A stretch of DNA of 5,824 nucleotides, taken from contig JBJEPU010000186.1 of the NCBI GenBank assembly GCA_051881395.1, positions 1 to 5,824 on the forward strand, given 5' to 3'. Within the stretch, counting starts at the first letter, position 1, and each line of letters opens with the position of its first letter. The notes under the pieces were generated by a model that was not told the origin of the DNA, ran no database searches, and worked only from the letters and a program-made list of their open reading frames with translations. The stretch comes from Fimenecus sp051881395 (GTDB lineage Bacteria; Bacillota; Clostridia; Oscillospirales; Acutalibacteraceae). Below, one piece after another: positions 1 to 5,750 of the stretch. The position numbers were made by a program, and so were the translations under genes.

Positions 1-1
1 T

Positions 2-75
2 CGTAGGGGCGGTCGACCTCGGCCGCCCGTGGATTTTGATGTAATTCTGCGGAACGGTCAAGACCGTTCCCTACG
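2..75. repeat. Short palindromic intergenic repeat unit (GTAGGG-edged)
   Basis: A compact unit bounded by CGTAGGG (2-8) and its exact reverse complement CCCTACG (69-75). Inside it, GGAACGGTC (51-59) and GACCGTTCC (62-70) form a perfect 9-bp stem with a 2-nt loop. A GC-rich partial palindrome lies near the left edge (about 6-29). A related left-edge module occurs at 5721-5748. No coding sequence is supported. It resembles a non-autonomous dispersed repeat of the MITE or REP type; this classification is inferred from structure only, and the left limit may extend beyond the window. Confidence 0.55.
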
Positions 76-93
76 CACGAAATGTATTTACAA

Positions 94-226
94 GGTAGGG
101 CGGGGGCTTGCCCCCGCCGTTAATTTACATCGCGCCTTGCGGCGGGGGCAAAATTCTCCGAATTCAGGCACCCTTTTGTCTGCTTCGCAGACATTTCCCC
201 TAACAGGGGAATCACCCCGCCCTACC
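94..226. repeat. MITE-like palindromic repeat with 12-bp terminal inverted repeats
   Basis: The unit is 133 bp and is bounded by GGTAGGGCGGGG (94-105) and its exact reverse complement CCCCGCCCTACC (215-226). It contains three further hairpins: GGCGGGGGC/GCCCCCGCC (99-107/110-118), GTCTGC/GCAGAC (178-183/187-192) and TTCCCCT/AGGGGAA (195-201/205-211). Bases 167-217 recur, identical and inverted, at 5758-5808. No target-site duplication is evident in the flanks. It encodes no transposase, so if mobile it would depend on an enzyme elsewhere. The structure is seen directly; mobility is inferred. Confidence 0.75.
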
Positions 227-529
227 GTATAAATTACCCCTACAAATCCCAAATTGTCCGCTTGTGCTTGCTTTGGTCTATGCTCTGTGGTGGGCGGCGG
301 AGAAAACCGAATGCTGTAAAATTATAAGTATATGCTTATATTTCGAAAAAAGAAATAAAAAAGGAGAAAAATCCACCGTTTTTCCCAAATTCTACAAATC
401 CTACAAAAAATCGGCTGAAAAGCAGACCAACTTTTCTGTTTTTTTGCTGATTTGCAACATAATTTTAATAGACGGTTAACATTTAAAATGTATATTATAA
501 TGCAGAGAACAGTGAAAATGGTGAGAAGT
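227..529. other. Non-coding AT-rich leader region upstream of the CoA-transferase
   Basis: No gene is supported here. An open frame at 264-479 lacks a ribosome binding site and encodes low-complexity Lys- and Phe-rich sequence from A/T tracts. Two weak structures are visible. One is an inverted repeat TATAAG/CTTATA (323-328/335-340), which could be an operator or chance in AT-rich DNA. The other is a 9-bp stem with one G-U pair (418-426 with 435-443) running into a T tract, which could be a weak terminator protecting the following gene from upstream readthrough. Neither is strong enough to call alone. Confidence 0.5.
476..501 (+). promoter_or_regulatory. Candidate promoter for the CoA-transferase/acyltransferase operon
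   Basis: A perfect -10 hexamer TATAAT lies at 496-501. The best -35 match is TTAACA at 476-481, but its 14-nt spacing is shorter than the usual 16-18, so the -35 assignment is weak. Initiation about 7 nt past the -10 would give a leader of roughly 20 nt before the ATG at 530. That would exclude the upstream in-frame ATGs at 452, 488 and 500 as starts. Confidence 0.4.
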
Positions 530-1831
530 ATGGATTGGGAACGGGAGTATCACAACCGCTGTAAAACCGCCGAGGAAGCCTTGTCGCTGATTCGGGACGG
601 CGACCGCATTGTCACGGCCTTTGGCTGTGGGGAGCCGCGCGGCGTCGAACAGGCGCTTTTGGCGCATTACCGACAGTTCCGCGATGTCGAAATCATCAAT
701 ATGTTGATGCTCGGCGACACGCCGTGGGTTTCCGACGAAATGTGCGGACACTTTACATACCATTCCTTTTTTGCCTCCGGTTCTAATCGCAAGGCGATTT
801 CCGGCGGGACGGCGGAATTCACCACCTGTCACTTTTACGAAATCCCGATGGTCCTGCGGGAGATGTTGCACCCGCGCGTGACCATTCTATCCGTAAGCCC
901 ACCCGATGAAAACGGCTATGTGTCGCTCGGCACCAATGTCGATTACATTGAAAGTACGCTTTCGTATTGCCCCGTCAAAATCGCGCAGGTCAATGCAAAC
1001 GTGCCGTATACCTACGGCAAAGCGCGCAAGCATGTGACGGAATTTGATTGCTTTGTGCGGTGCGATATGCCCCTGCCCGAGGTGCCGAGCGCACCGATTA
1101 CAGAGACGGAGCGCAAAATCGGCGCATACTGCGCTTCCTTAATTCACGACGGCGACTGCTTGCAGTTAGGCATCGGCGGGATTCCGAATGCCGTTTGTGA
1201 GGCGCTCAAAGGGAAAAAGGATTTGGGTTTGCACTCGGAAATGGTCGGCGACGGCGTGGTGGATTTGTTGGAAAGCGGCGTGATGAACAATCGGTTGAAA
1301 AATCTGCACCCCGGCAAAACCGTTTTGGGCTTCGCGTTCGGCACCGAAAAACTGTTCAAGTATATCAACAAAAATCCGTCGGTGGAGTTTTATCCGATTG
1401 AATATGTGAATCACCCGCTGGTGATTGCGCAAAATGACAATATGGTGTCCATCAATTCCTGCATTGAAATTGATTTGATGGGACAAGTTGTTTCGGACAC
1501 CATCGGTATGCACCAATTTTCAGGCGTCGGCGGGCAGGTCGATTTTGTCCGCGGAGCGACCATGAGCCGCGGCGGGCGCTCGATTATCGCACTGCCCTCC
1601 ACCGCAAAGCAGGACAGCATTTCCAAAATCGTGGCGAAAATCACCGACCATTCGGCGGTCACCACCACGCGCAACGATGTAAACTATGTCGTCACCGAAT
1701 ACGGCATTGCCCAATTAAAGGGCAAAACCATGAAGGAACGCGCGCGTGCGCTGATACAAATTGCGCACCCGAAATTCCGCCCCGCGCTCTGTGCGGCATT
1801 TGAAGCCAGATTTAACACATCTCCATTTTAA
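530..1831 (+). CDS. 4-Hydroxybutyrate / acetyl-CoA hydrolase-family CoA-transferase
   Basis: This is a 433-residue cytoplasmic CoA-transferase of the acetyl-CoA hydrolase/transferase family. The family moves CoA between an acyl-CoA and a free acid such as acetate through a glutamyl-CoA thioester. The length matches family members, usually about 430-440 residues. Visible hallmarks are GIGGIPNAV (214-222), HSEM with the predicted catalytic Glu237 (equivalent to Glu238 of the Clostridium aminobutyricum enzyme), and SGVGGQVDF (331-339) in the CoA-binding part. A VTEYGIAQLKGKT block lies near the C-terminus. The SGVGGQVDF form looks closer to 4-hydroxybutyrate CoA-transferases than to butyryl-CoA:acetate enzymes, but substrate cannot be fixed by eye. 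The frame is open from 452. I chose the ATG at 530 because family homology begins at MDWEREYHN, a weak GGTGAG lies just upstream, and a TATAAT at 496-501 would put earlier ATGs outside the mRNA. ATG 518 is the alternative. It is the first gene of an operon; the next starts 31 nt downstream. Confidence 0.88.
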   Translation: MDWEREYHNRCKTAEEALSLIRDGDRIVTAFGCGEPRGVEQALLAHYRQFRDVEIINMLMLGDTPWVSDEMCGHFTYHSFFASGSNRKAISGGTAEFTTCHFYEIPMVLREMLHPRVTILSVSPPDENGYVSLGTNVDYIESTLSYCPVKIAQVNANVPYTYGKARKHVTEFDCFVRCDMPLPEVPSAPITETERKIGAYCASLIHDGDCLQLGIGGIPNAVCEALKGKKDLGLHSEMVGDGVVDLLESGVMNNRLKNLHPGKTVLGFAFGTEKLFKYINKNPSVEFYPIEYVNHPLVIAQNDNMVSINSCIEIDLMGQVVSDTIGMHQFSGVGGQVDFVRGATMSRGGRSIIALPSTAKQDSISKIVAKITDHSAVTTTRNDVNYVVTEYGIAQLKGKTMKERARALIQIAHPKFRPALCAAFEARFNTSPF

Positions 1832-1862
1832 TCACATATATTTTTGACGGAGGTAACCTCTT

Positions 1863-2783
1863 ATGGCAATTTATAAGCAAGAACACTTCGGCATCGCCCG
1901 AAAAATCGTATCCAATATGACCTCGGAGAGCTGGGAGACCATTCCCCACGCTGTTGTCAGCTATGAGGCGGATGTCACGGAATTTATGAAAGTGTGCAAG
2001 ACGCTCAATGCGGACTGCACCGATAAAGCACAAAAAATTACCGTCAACACCGTGATGCTTAAAGTGATTTGCGAGGGCTTAAAAGCCGCGCCGAAACTCA
2101 ATTCCACCTTGGAGTTTAACCGCAAGCTTGTGCGCGGGTGCTTAAATTATCACGATACCATTGATATTTCCATGCCGCTTATGTTGCCCGACGGCAGTAT
2201 GATGACGGTCAATTTGCACGATATGGGCAACAAAACGCTTCGAGAGATGACCGATACCGTCAACGATACCGTTCGCCGCGCAAAACAGTCCGATATGAAC
2301 GAAGTGATGTATGAGGTTTCGCTTGCGAACACACTGCAAGGCTTAAAGAACGGAAAACTTTTGCAAACCCTACGGCGGCTGTATGGCTCGAAAACCGGCA
2401 AGCACAAGGTGCACACCTTGCGCGGTGGTGCAAAAAAAGAATATTACGCCATTCCCGCAACTGAGCGCTTGACGAAGCACGACATTGAACAGGGCACCAC
2501 AACGGTTTCCAACCTCGGCTCTGTGCACCGTGCGCAAAAAGGGATGTGCTATTTGTTGGAGATTATTCCGCCGCAGACCACGGCATTTGCCATTAACGCC
2601 GCCCAGCGCCGCCCGAGCGTGGTGACCGACGAAAACGGCAACGAAAAAATGGAAATCCGCACGATTATGCCCATCACCTTTGCTTTTGACCACCGTGCAT
2701 TCGATTACGGCGACTGTCTGCCGCTGTTTGATAAATTCGACGAGATTTTTGAAAATCCCGAAGTTGTTTTGTCGTGGAAGTAA
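1863..2783 (+). CDS. Stand-alone 2-oxoacid dehydrogenase E2-type acyltransferase, no lipoyl domain
   Basis: This 306-residue protein carries the catalytic fold of dihydrolipoamide acyltransferases (E2) and chloramphenicol acetyltransferase. The C-terminal signature is DHRAFDYGD. His277 and Asp281 fall on the catalytic HRxxD positions, but the usual Gly after the Asp is Tyr, with Gly one residue later. TTTVSNLG (212-219) matches the conserved E2 segment TxSNLG, and IIPPQTTAFAI matches the INPPQAAIL strand. It begins directly with the catalytic domain: there is no lipoyl-lysine domain, no E1/E3-binding domain and no signal peptide. About 50-60 residues between roughly 150 and 205 are basic and look like an insertion relative to typical E2 cores. 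GGAGGT (1849-1854) sits 8 nt before the ATG. The 31-nt gap from the CoA-transferase implies co-transcription. No E1 or E3 genes are nearby, so a role in a 2-oxoacid dehydrogenase complex is doubtful. A CoA-dependent acyl transfer to an unknown acceptor is inferred. The family call is firm; the substrate is unknown. Confidence 0.85.
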   Translation: MAIYKQEHFGIARKIVSNMTSESWETIPHAVVSYEADVTEFMKVCKTLNADCTDKAQKITVNTVMLKVICEGLKAAPKLNSTLEFNRKLVRGCLNYHDTIDISMPLMLPDGSMMTVNLHDMGNKTLREMTDTVNDTVRRAKQSDMNEVMYEVSLANTLQGLKNGKLLQTLRRLYGSKTGKHKVHTLRGGAKKEYYAIPATERLTKHDIEQGTTTVSNLGSVHRAQKGMCYLLEIIPPQTTAFAINAAQRRPSVVTDENGNEKMEIRTIMPITFAFDHRAFDYGDCLPLFDKFDEIFENPEVVLSWK

Positions 2784-2804
2784 GGTTAGGCTCCCCTTAC
2801 CTTA
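2781..2804 (+). other. Small hairpin overlapping the acyltransferase stop codon
   Basis: TAAGGT-T-AGG (2781-2790) pairs with CCT-T-ACCTTA (2795-2804) around a CTCC loop, with one central T-T mismatch. The first three bases are the stop codon. No T tract follows, so it is not a terminator itself. It may help stabilise the mRNA 3' end ahead of the true terminator, or be incidental. Confidence 0.35.
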
Positions 2805-2827
2805 ACCGAAAAAACCGATTTTACCGC

Positions 2828-2869
2828 CACCCCGTCGCGCGGCTCGACCGCCCGATGGGGTGTTTTTTT
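2828..2869 (+). terminator. Intrinsic terminator of the CoA-transferase/acyltransferase operon
   Basis: CACCCCGTCG (2828-2837) pairs with CGATGGGGTG (2853-2862), ten pairs with one G-U. Beyond a C-C mismatch the stem continues as GCGG (2839-2842) with CCGC (2848-2851) around a CTCGA loop. Seven T residues (2863-2869) follow immediately, then C and four more T. This is a textbook Rho-independent terminator. It separates the operon from the promoter at 2911. Confidence 0.93.
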
Positions 2870-2910
2870 CTTTTCGGTAATTTTTCGTGAAAATGCCGAA
2901 ACCTTTTTTG

Positions 2911-2940
2911 TTGACAAATTCTTTTTTGGCATGCTATGAT
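2911..2940 (+). promoter_or_regulatory. Sigma-70/SigA-type promoter of the dockerin protein gene
   Basis: A perfect -35 TTGACA (2911-2916) is followed after 18 bp by TATGAT (2935-2940), one mismatch from consensus. The extended -10 dinucleotide TG lies at 2932-2933. Transcription would start near 2947, giving a leader of about 52 nt. Its position right after a strong terminator supports an independent transcription unit. Confidence 0.85.
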
Positions 2941-2948
2941 GTGGTTGG

Positions 2949-2966
2949 ATATGTAGAGATACATAT
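2949..2966. promoter_or_regulatory. Inverted repeat at the transcription start of the dockerin gene
   Basis: ATATGTA (2949-2955) and its exact complement TACATAT (2960-2966) flank a GAGA spacer. It lies at the predicted transcription start, a typical repressor operator position. It could equally form a 7-bp AU-rich hairpin at the mRNA 5' end that protects the transcript. Its perfect symmetry and position make chance less likely, but no regulator is identified. Confidence 0.5.
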
Positions 2967-2998
2967 GAAAAACACAATACTGTTTTTGGGGGATGCAT

Positions 2999-5605
2999 AT
3001 GAAAAAACGAACACGCAGTCAAAAAATTCTCGCTGTTATGTTGGCAATGCTGTTGCTTGTCTGCTCCGTGCCGATTTGCGCCGTGGCGTCCGCGCCGGAA
3101 ATCACGAACATTTCGGTGGAGGATGTCCAACTTATTCAAGACACAAATGGCTATTTCACGACGGATTATGATGCGGAAACCTATACCGAGAGTGAGGAAT
3201 ACTACAAGTATTGGTATTCCCCAACCGTGACCGTATTTTTTGCGGACGGCTCTTCGCAGGAAATCTACGGCGCTTTGGAATGGGACGGCGAATGGTACGA
3301 CGTATCCTATACGGATGACCAAAGCGCCGAAAATCCGTGGGGCATTGGGGAACACACGGTGACGGCAGAACTTTTGGGCGTTGCCGTTGATTTTACAGTG
3401 GAAATTGTTGAAAATCCTGTTGCGCGCGTAGAGGTTGCCGAATCGTTGCCGATGCAGATTATCGAGAAAACGAACGGGTCTGTGTATTCCGAGTACGACC
3501 CGGAAACCGGTGAAGTGATAGAGGGGAGCGAATACTTTTATTATTGGTATGCGCCCGCTTTGACCGTGTATTTCAAAGACAGCACTTCCCAGGCTATCTC
3601 CGGCGGGTTGGATTGGAATGGAAATTGGTACAGTGTATCCTATATGGATGACCAAAGTGCCGCGACACCGTGGGGCATTGGGGAACACACAGTTACGGCA
3701 GAATTATTGGGTGTTTCTGTCGACTTTACGGTGGAAATTATCGAAAGCCCCATTGAACGCATTGCATTTGACGAAATTGCGCCGGCAAAGATTATCGAGA
3801 GAGCGCACGGGTATATGTCTTCCGAATACAATGAAGAAACCGATTCTATGGCGGAATTCTACCGCTATTGGTATGATATTCCCACATTAACCGTCTATTT
3901 TAAAGACGGCTCTTCACAGGTCATCTTTGGTAGTTTGGAATGGAACGGGACTTGGTACAGCGTATCTTATCTGGATGGTCAATGTGCCGCGACACCGTGG
4001 GGCATTGGGGAACACACAGTTACGGCAGAGCTTTTGGGCGTGACCGATGAATTTACGGTGGAAATCGTTGAAAATCCCGTTGCGCGCGTGGAACTTGCCG
4101 AAACTACGCCGATAGAGATTATTGAGAGAACGAACGGGTATATGACCTCCGATTATGACCCTGAAACCGATTCTGTTGTGGAATACTTCCGATATTGGAA
4201 TGATGTTCCCGCATTAACCGCCTATTTCAAAGACGGTTCTTCGCAGGTCGTCCGTGGCGGCTTGGAATGGAACGGAATTTGGTATTCGGTAGAGACGGAA
4301 GATGACCAAAGTGCCGCGACACCGTGGGGTGTTGGAGAACATACGGTTCTGCTCGACTTTTTAGGTTTCAACATAGAATATACCATAGAAATTGTCGAAA
4401 CACCCATTGAAAGCTTTTCGTTAACGCCTGACCGCGCATTGATACAAGGGATTGACAACCCGGTGGAATACCCGGAGGTTTTGCAATTCCAAATGACGGT
4501 TGTGGTGAAGAACGGCCCCACCATCATCGGCTCGGCCGATGAAATCTCTGTACAAACCGGATATGCGTTGGAATTCGAGTTTGATTCTTCTGTAAGCGAA
4601 TGGGGCGTCGGGAACCATACCGTTACCGCTTCTTTTATGGGTGTAACGGCGGATGTGGAAATCGGTATGATTGAAAATCCGTACGAAAGCATTTCCATCA
4701 GCGGTGAACACGAAATGGTGATTACCTTTACAAAGCCGAATGGGGAAACCGTGGTTGCAAACGCCATATCCATGGATACCCGCGTAGGCGATTATGGCTT
4801 TGTCGGCGGGTATATTGAGACGGACAAAGGCGTTTACCCGATTACATTTACCTTTGAACCGGACAGCAATAACGCGTTGAACACCAAAAATTTGACCGCA
4901 AAAATCGGGGATATGACCTCCAACCCCTTGCAAAACTGCAAATGGGTAAAAGCACAAGAGATGAAATACAATTTATTGTATGATTACTACGCCATTTATT
5001 ATAGAGGCATGTCGTTGCAGTTTGACGGAACGCTGAACAAAACAAATATCGACGGTATTGCCACCTTGGCAACGGCCCTCGGCGGATTCCCGTGGGACGA
5101 CGCAGTTTATGAGGATGAGGGCTACTATGCTTTGATCAGCGCTGCGGATGTGCAACAAAATATTGAAGCATACTTCGGCATTGCCAATGCAGATGTGACA
5201 ATGGCAAAAGGCTATGACCCCGAAACCGATACTGTGAGAATTTCTGCCTTAGAGAGTGCGTTTGGGCCGGAGGTTTGCAATATAACCTATGAAAACGGGC
5301 AATGGATTTTGCACGGCTATTTGTTGGAAGACGACGAAGCGCCTGTGATGGAAATCTGTATGGATGATACGATGTGCATACAGTCGATTCGTATGGATTT
5401 GCCGTCGGATACGCCCGTCGGCGACCTCAACGGAGACGACAAGATCAACGCCGTGGATGCACGCTGGGTATTACAGGCGGCAAGCGGCGCCCGCACCTTA
5501 ACGGACGCGCAAAAAGCCGCGGCAGACCTCAACGGTGACGGCAAAGTGAACGCCGTAGACGCGCGTTGGATTTTGCAGATTGCCTCGGGCGCGAGAACGC
5601 TGTAA
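2999..5605 (+). CDS. Secreted multi-repeat Ig-like protein with C-terminal type I dockerin
   Basis: This is an exported protein of 868 residues. A signal peptide covers 1-32 (basic MKKRTRSQK, hydrophobic core, cleavage likely after AVASA). Four related repeats follow at about 33-140, 141-251, 252-360 and 361-469, with a shorter diverged one at 470-561. Each has an aromatic strip (YYKYWY-like), a YFKDGSSQ segment, WNGxWYSV, and PWGIGEHTVTAELLG before FTVEIVExP. The last part resembles bacterial Ig-like domains of the Big_3 kind. Residues 562-806 match no family I recognise. Residues 807-868 form a dockerin: two DxNxDxxxNxxD calcium loops (809-820 and 843-854), each followed by ARW(V/I)LQ. Dockerins bind cohesins on scaffoldins or surface anchors. 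No glycosidase or other enzyme domain is visible, so a binding, adhesive or structural role is inferred. The frame opens at ATG 2993, but GGGGG (2988-2992) abuts that codon and sits 6 nt before ATG 2999, so 2999 is preferred. It has its own promoter and is unlinked to the operon upstream. Confidence 0.9.
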   Translation: MKKRTRSQKILAVMLAMLLLVCSVPICAVASAPEITNISVEDVQLIQDTNGYFTTDYDAETYTESEEYYKYWYSPTVTVFFADGSSQEIYGALEWDGEWYDVSYTDDQSAENPWGIGEHTVTAELLGVAVDFTVEIVENPVARVEVAESLPMQIIEKTNGSVYSEYDPETGEVIEGSEYFYYWYAPALTVYFKDSTSQAISGGLDWNGNWYSVSYMDDQSAATPWGIGEHTVTAELLGVSVDFTVEIIESPIERIAFDEIAPAKIIERAHGYMSSEYNEETDSMAEFYRYWYDIPTLTVYFKDGSSQVIFGSLEWNGTWYSVSYLDGQCAATPWGIGEHTVTAELLGVTDEFTVEIVENPVARVELAETTPIEIIERTNGYMTSDYDPETDSVVEYFRYWNDVPALTAYFKDGSSQVVRGGLEWNGIWYSVETEDDQSAATPWGVGEHTVLLDFLGFNIEYTIEIVETPIESFSLTPDRALIQGIDNPVEYPEVLQFQMTVVVKNGPTIIGSADEISVQTGYALEFEFDSSVSEWGVGNHTVTASFMGVTADVEIGMIENPYESISISGEHEMVITFTKPNGETVVANAISMDTRVGDYGFVGGYIETDKGVYPITFTFEPDSNNALNTKNLTAKIGDMTSNPLQNCKWVKAQEMKYNLLYDYYAIYYRGMSLQFDGTLNKTNIDGIATLATALGGFPWDDAVYEDEGYYALISAADVQQNIEAYFGIANADVTMAKGYDPETDTVRISALESAFGPEVCNITYENGQWILHGYLLEDDEAPVMEICMDDTMCIQSIRMDLPSDTPVGDLNGDDKINAVDARWVLQAASGARTLTDAQKAAADLNGDGKVNAVDARWILQIASGARTL
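3095..4681 (+). repeat. Tandem repeat array coding for five Ig-like units
   Basis: The units run 3095-3418, 3419-3751, 3752-4078, 4079-4405 and 4406-4681 (108, 111, 109, 109 and 92 codons). The first four align along their whole length. The fifth keeps only the WGVGNHTVTASFMGV and IENP end and lacks the aromatic strip. A 46-bp stretch is identical at the DNA level between units two and three (3657-3702 and 3984-4029), including synonymous positions. That indicates recent duplication or gene conversion. Unit four shares the first 19 bases of that stretch (4311-4329). Confidence 0.88.
5417..5602 (+). other. Dockerin type I domain (within the secreted protein)
   Basis: Two EF-hand-like calcium loops encode DLNGDDKINAVD and DLNGDGKVNAVD, each followed by ARW, V or I, LQ, then A or I, ASGART. 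The copies are 34 residues apart and nearly superimposable, as expected of the internal two-fold symmetry of type I dockerins. The cohesin-contact residues just after each loop (AVDARW) are the same in both halves, which is compatible with dual-mode cohesin binding. No cohesin gene is in the window. Confidence 0.92.
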
Positions 5606-5614
5606 ATTTTTTCG

Positions 5615-5705
5615 TTGTCATTCTGAACAAAGTGCAGAATCGCAAACAGCACAAAGGTTAGATTGTGCAACACGAGATTCTTCGGCTACCGCCTCAGAAT
5701 GACAA
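5615..5705. repeat. Palindromic MITE-like element downstream of the dockerin gene
   Basis: TTGTCATTCTGA (5615-5626) is the exact inverse of TCAGAATGACAA (5694-5705). An inner pair AGAATC/GATTCT (5636-5641/5676-5681) extends the palindrome. The element starts 10 nt after the stop codon and has no open frame of note. TCATTCTGA and TCAGAATGA edges of this kind recur as dispersed repeats in many bacterial genomes. RNA copied through it would fold into a long hairpin and might serve as the 3' end of the dockerin mRNA, although no T tract follows on the + strand. Confidence 0.75.
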
Positions 5706-5720
5706 ATGGGGATTTGTGTT

Positions 5721-5750
5721 TGTAGGGGGCGACGACTCGGCGCCCCGTTG
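5721..5750. repeat. GTAGGG-type repeat module
   Basis: TGTAGGGGGCG (5721-5731) is followed by a partial palindrome GGGGCG/CGCCCC (5726-5731/5741-5746). It resembles the left edge of the unit at 2-29 (GTAGGGGCGG, then CGACCTCGG and CGCCCGT). It abuts the next repeat, so this family clusters head to tail. It is probably a decayed or partial unit. Confidence 0.45.

Noticed and set aside
29..232. Open frame of 67 codons at the window start
   Set aside because: It lies entirely across the palindromic repeats, has no ribosome binding site, and its composition reflects the hairpins rather than a protein.
264..479. Open frame of 71 codons before the CoA-transferase
   Set aside because: No ribosome site, Lys/Phe-rich sequence from A/T tracts, and no recognisable features. 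Treated as intergenic.
452..529. N-terminal extension of the CoA-transferase from ATG 452
   Set aside because: The extra 26 residues do not look like the family N-terminus, there is no ribosome site at 452, and the TATAAT at 496-501 lies inside it.
2993..2998. ATG 2993 as start of the dockerin protein
   Set aside because: The GGGGG ribosome site directly abuts it, leaving no spacing. ATG 2999 has a 6-nt spacer and gives a standard MKKR signal peptide start.
2786..3688. 300-codon open frame on the minus strand
   Set aside because: It runs antisense through the terminator, promoter and first repeats of the dockerin gene. Its apparent internal repeats are the mirror of the coding repeats.
3335..4329. 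Regularly spaced identical DNA blocks suggesting a CRISPR-like array
   Set aside because: The spacing is about 330 bp, the blocks are in frame, and they encode the conserved PWGIGEHTV part of protein repeats.
4222..4773. 183-codon open frame on the minus strand
   Set aside because: Shadow of the dockerin gene repeats, with no ribosome site and no recognisable domain. Coding evidence on the + strand is decisive.
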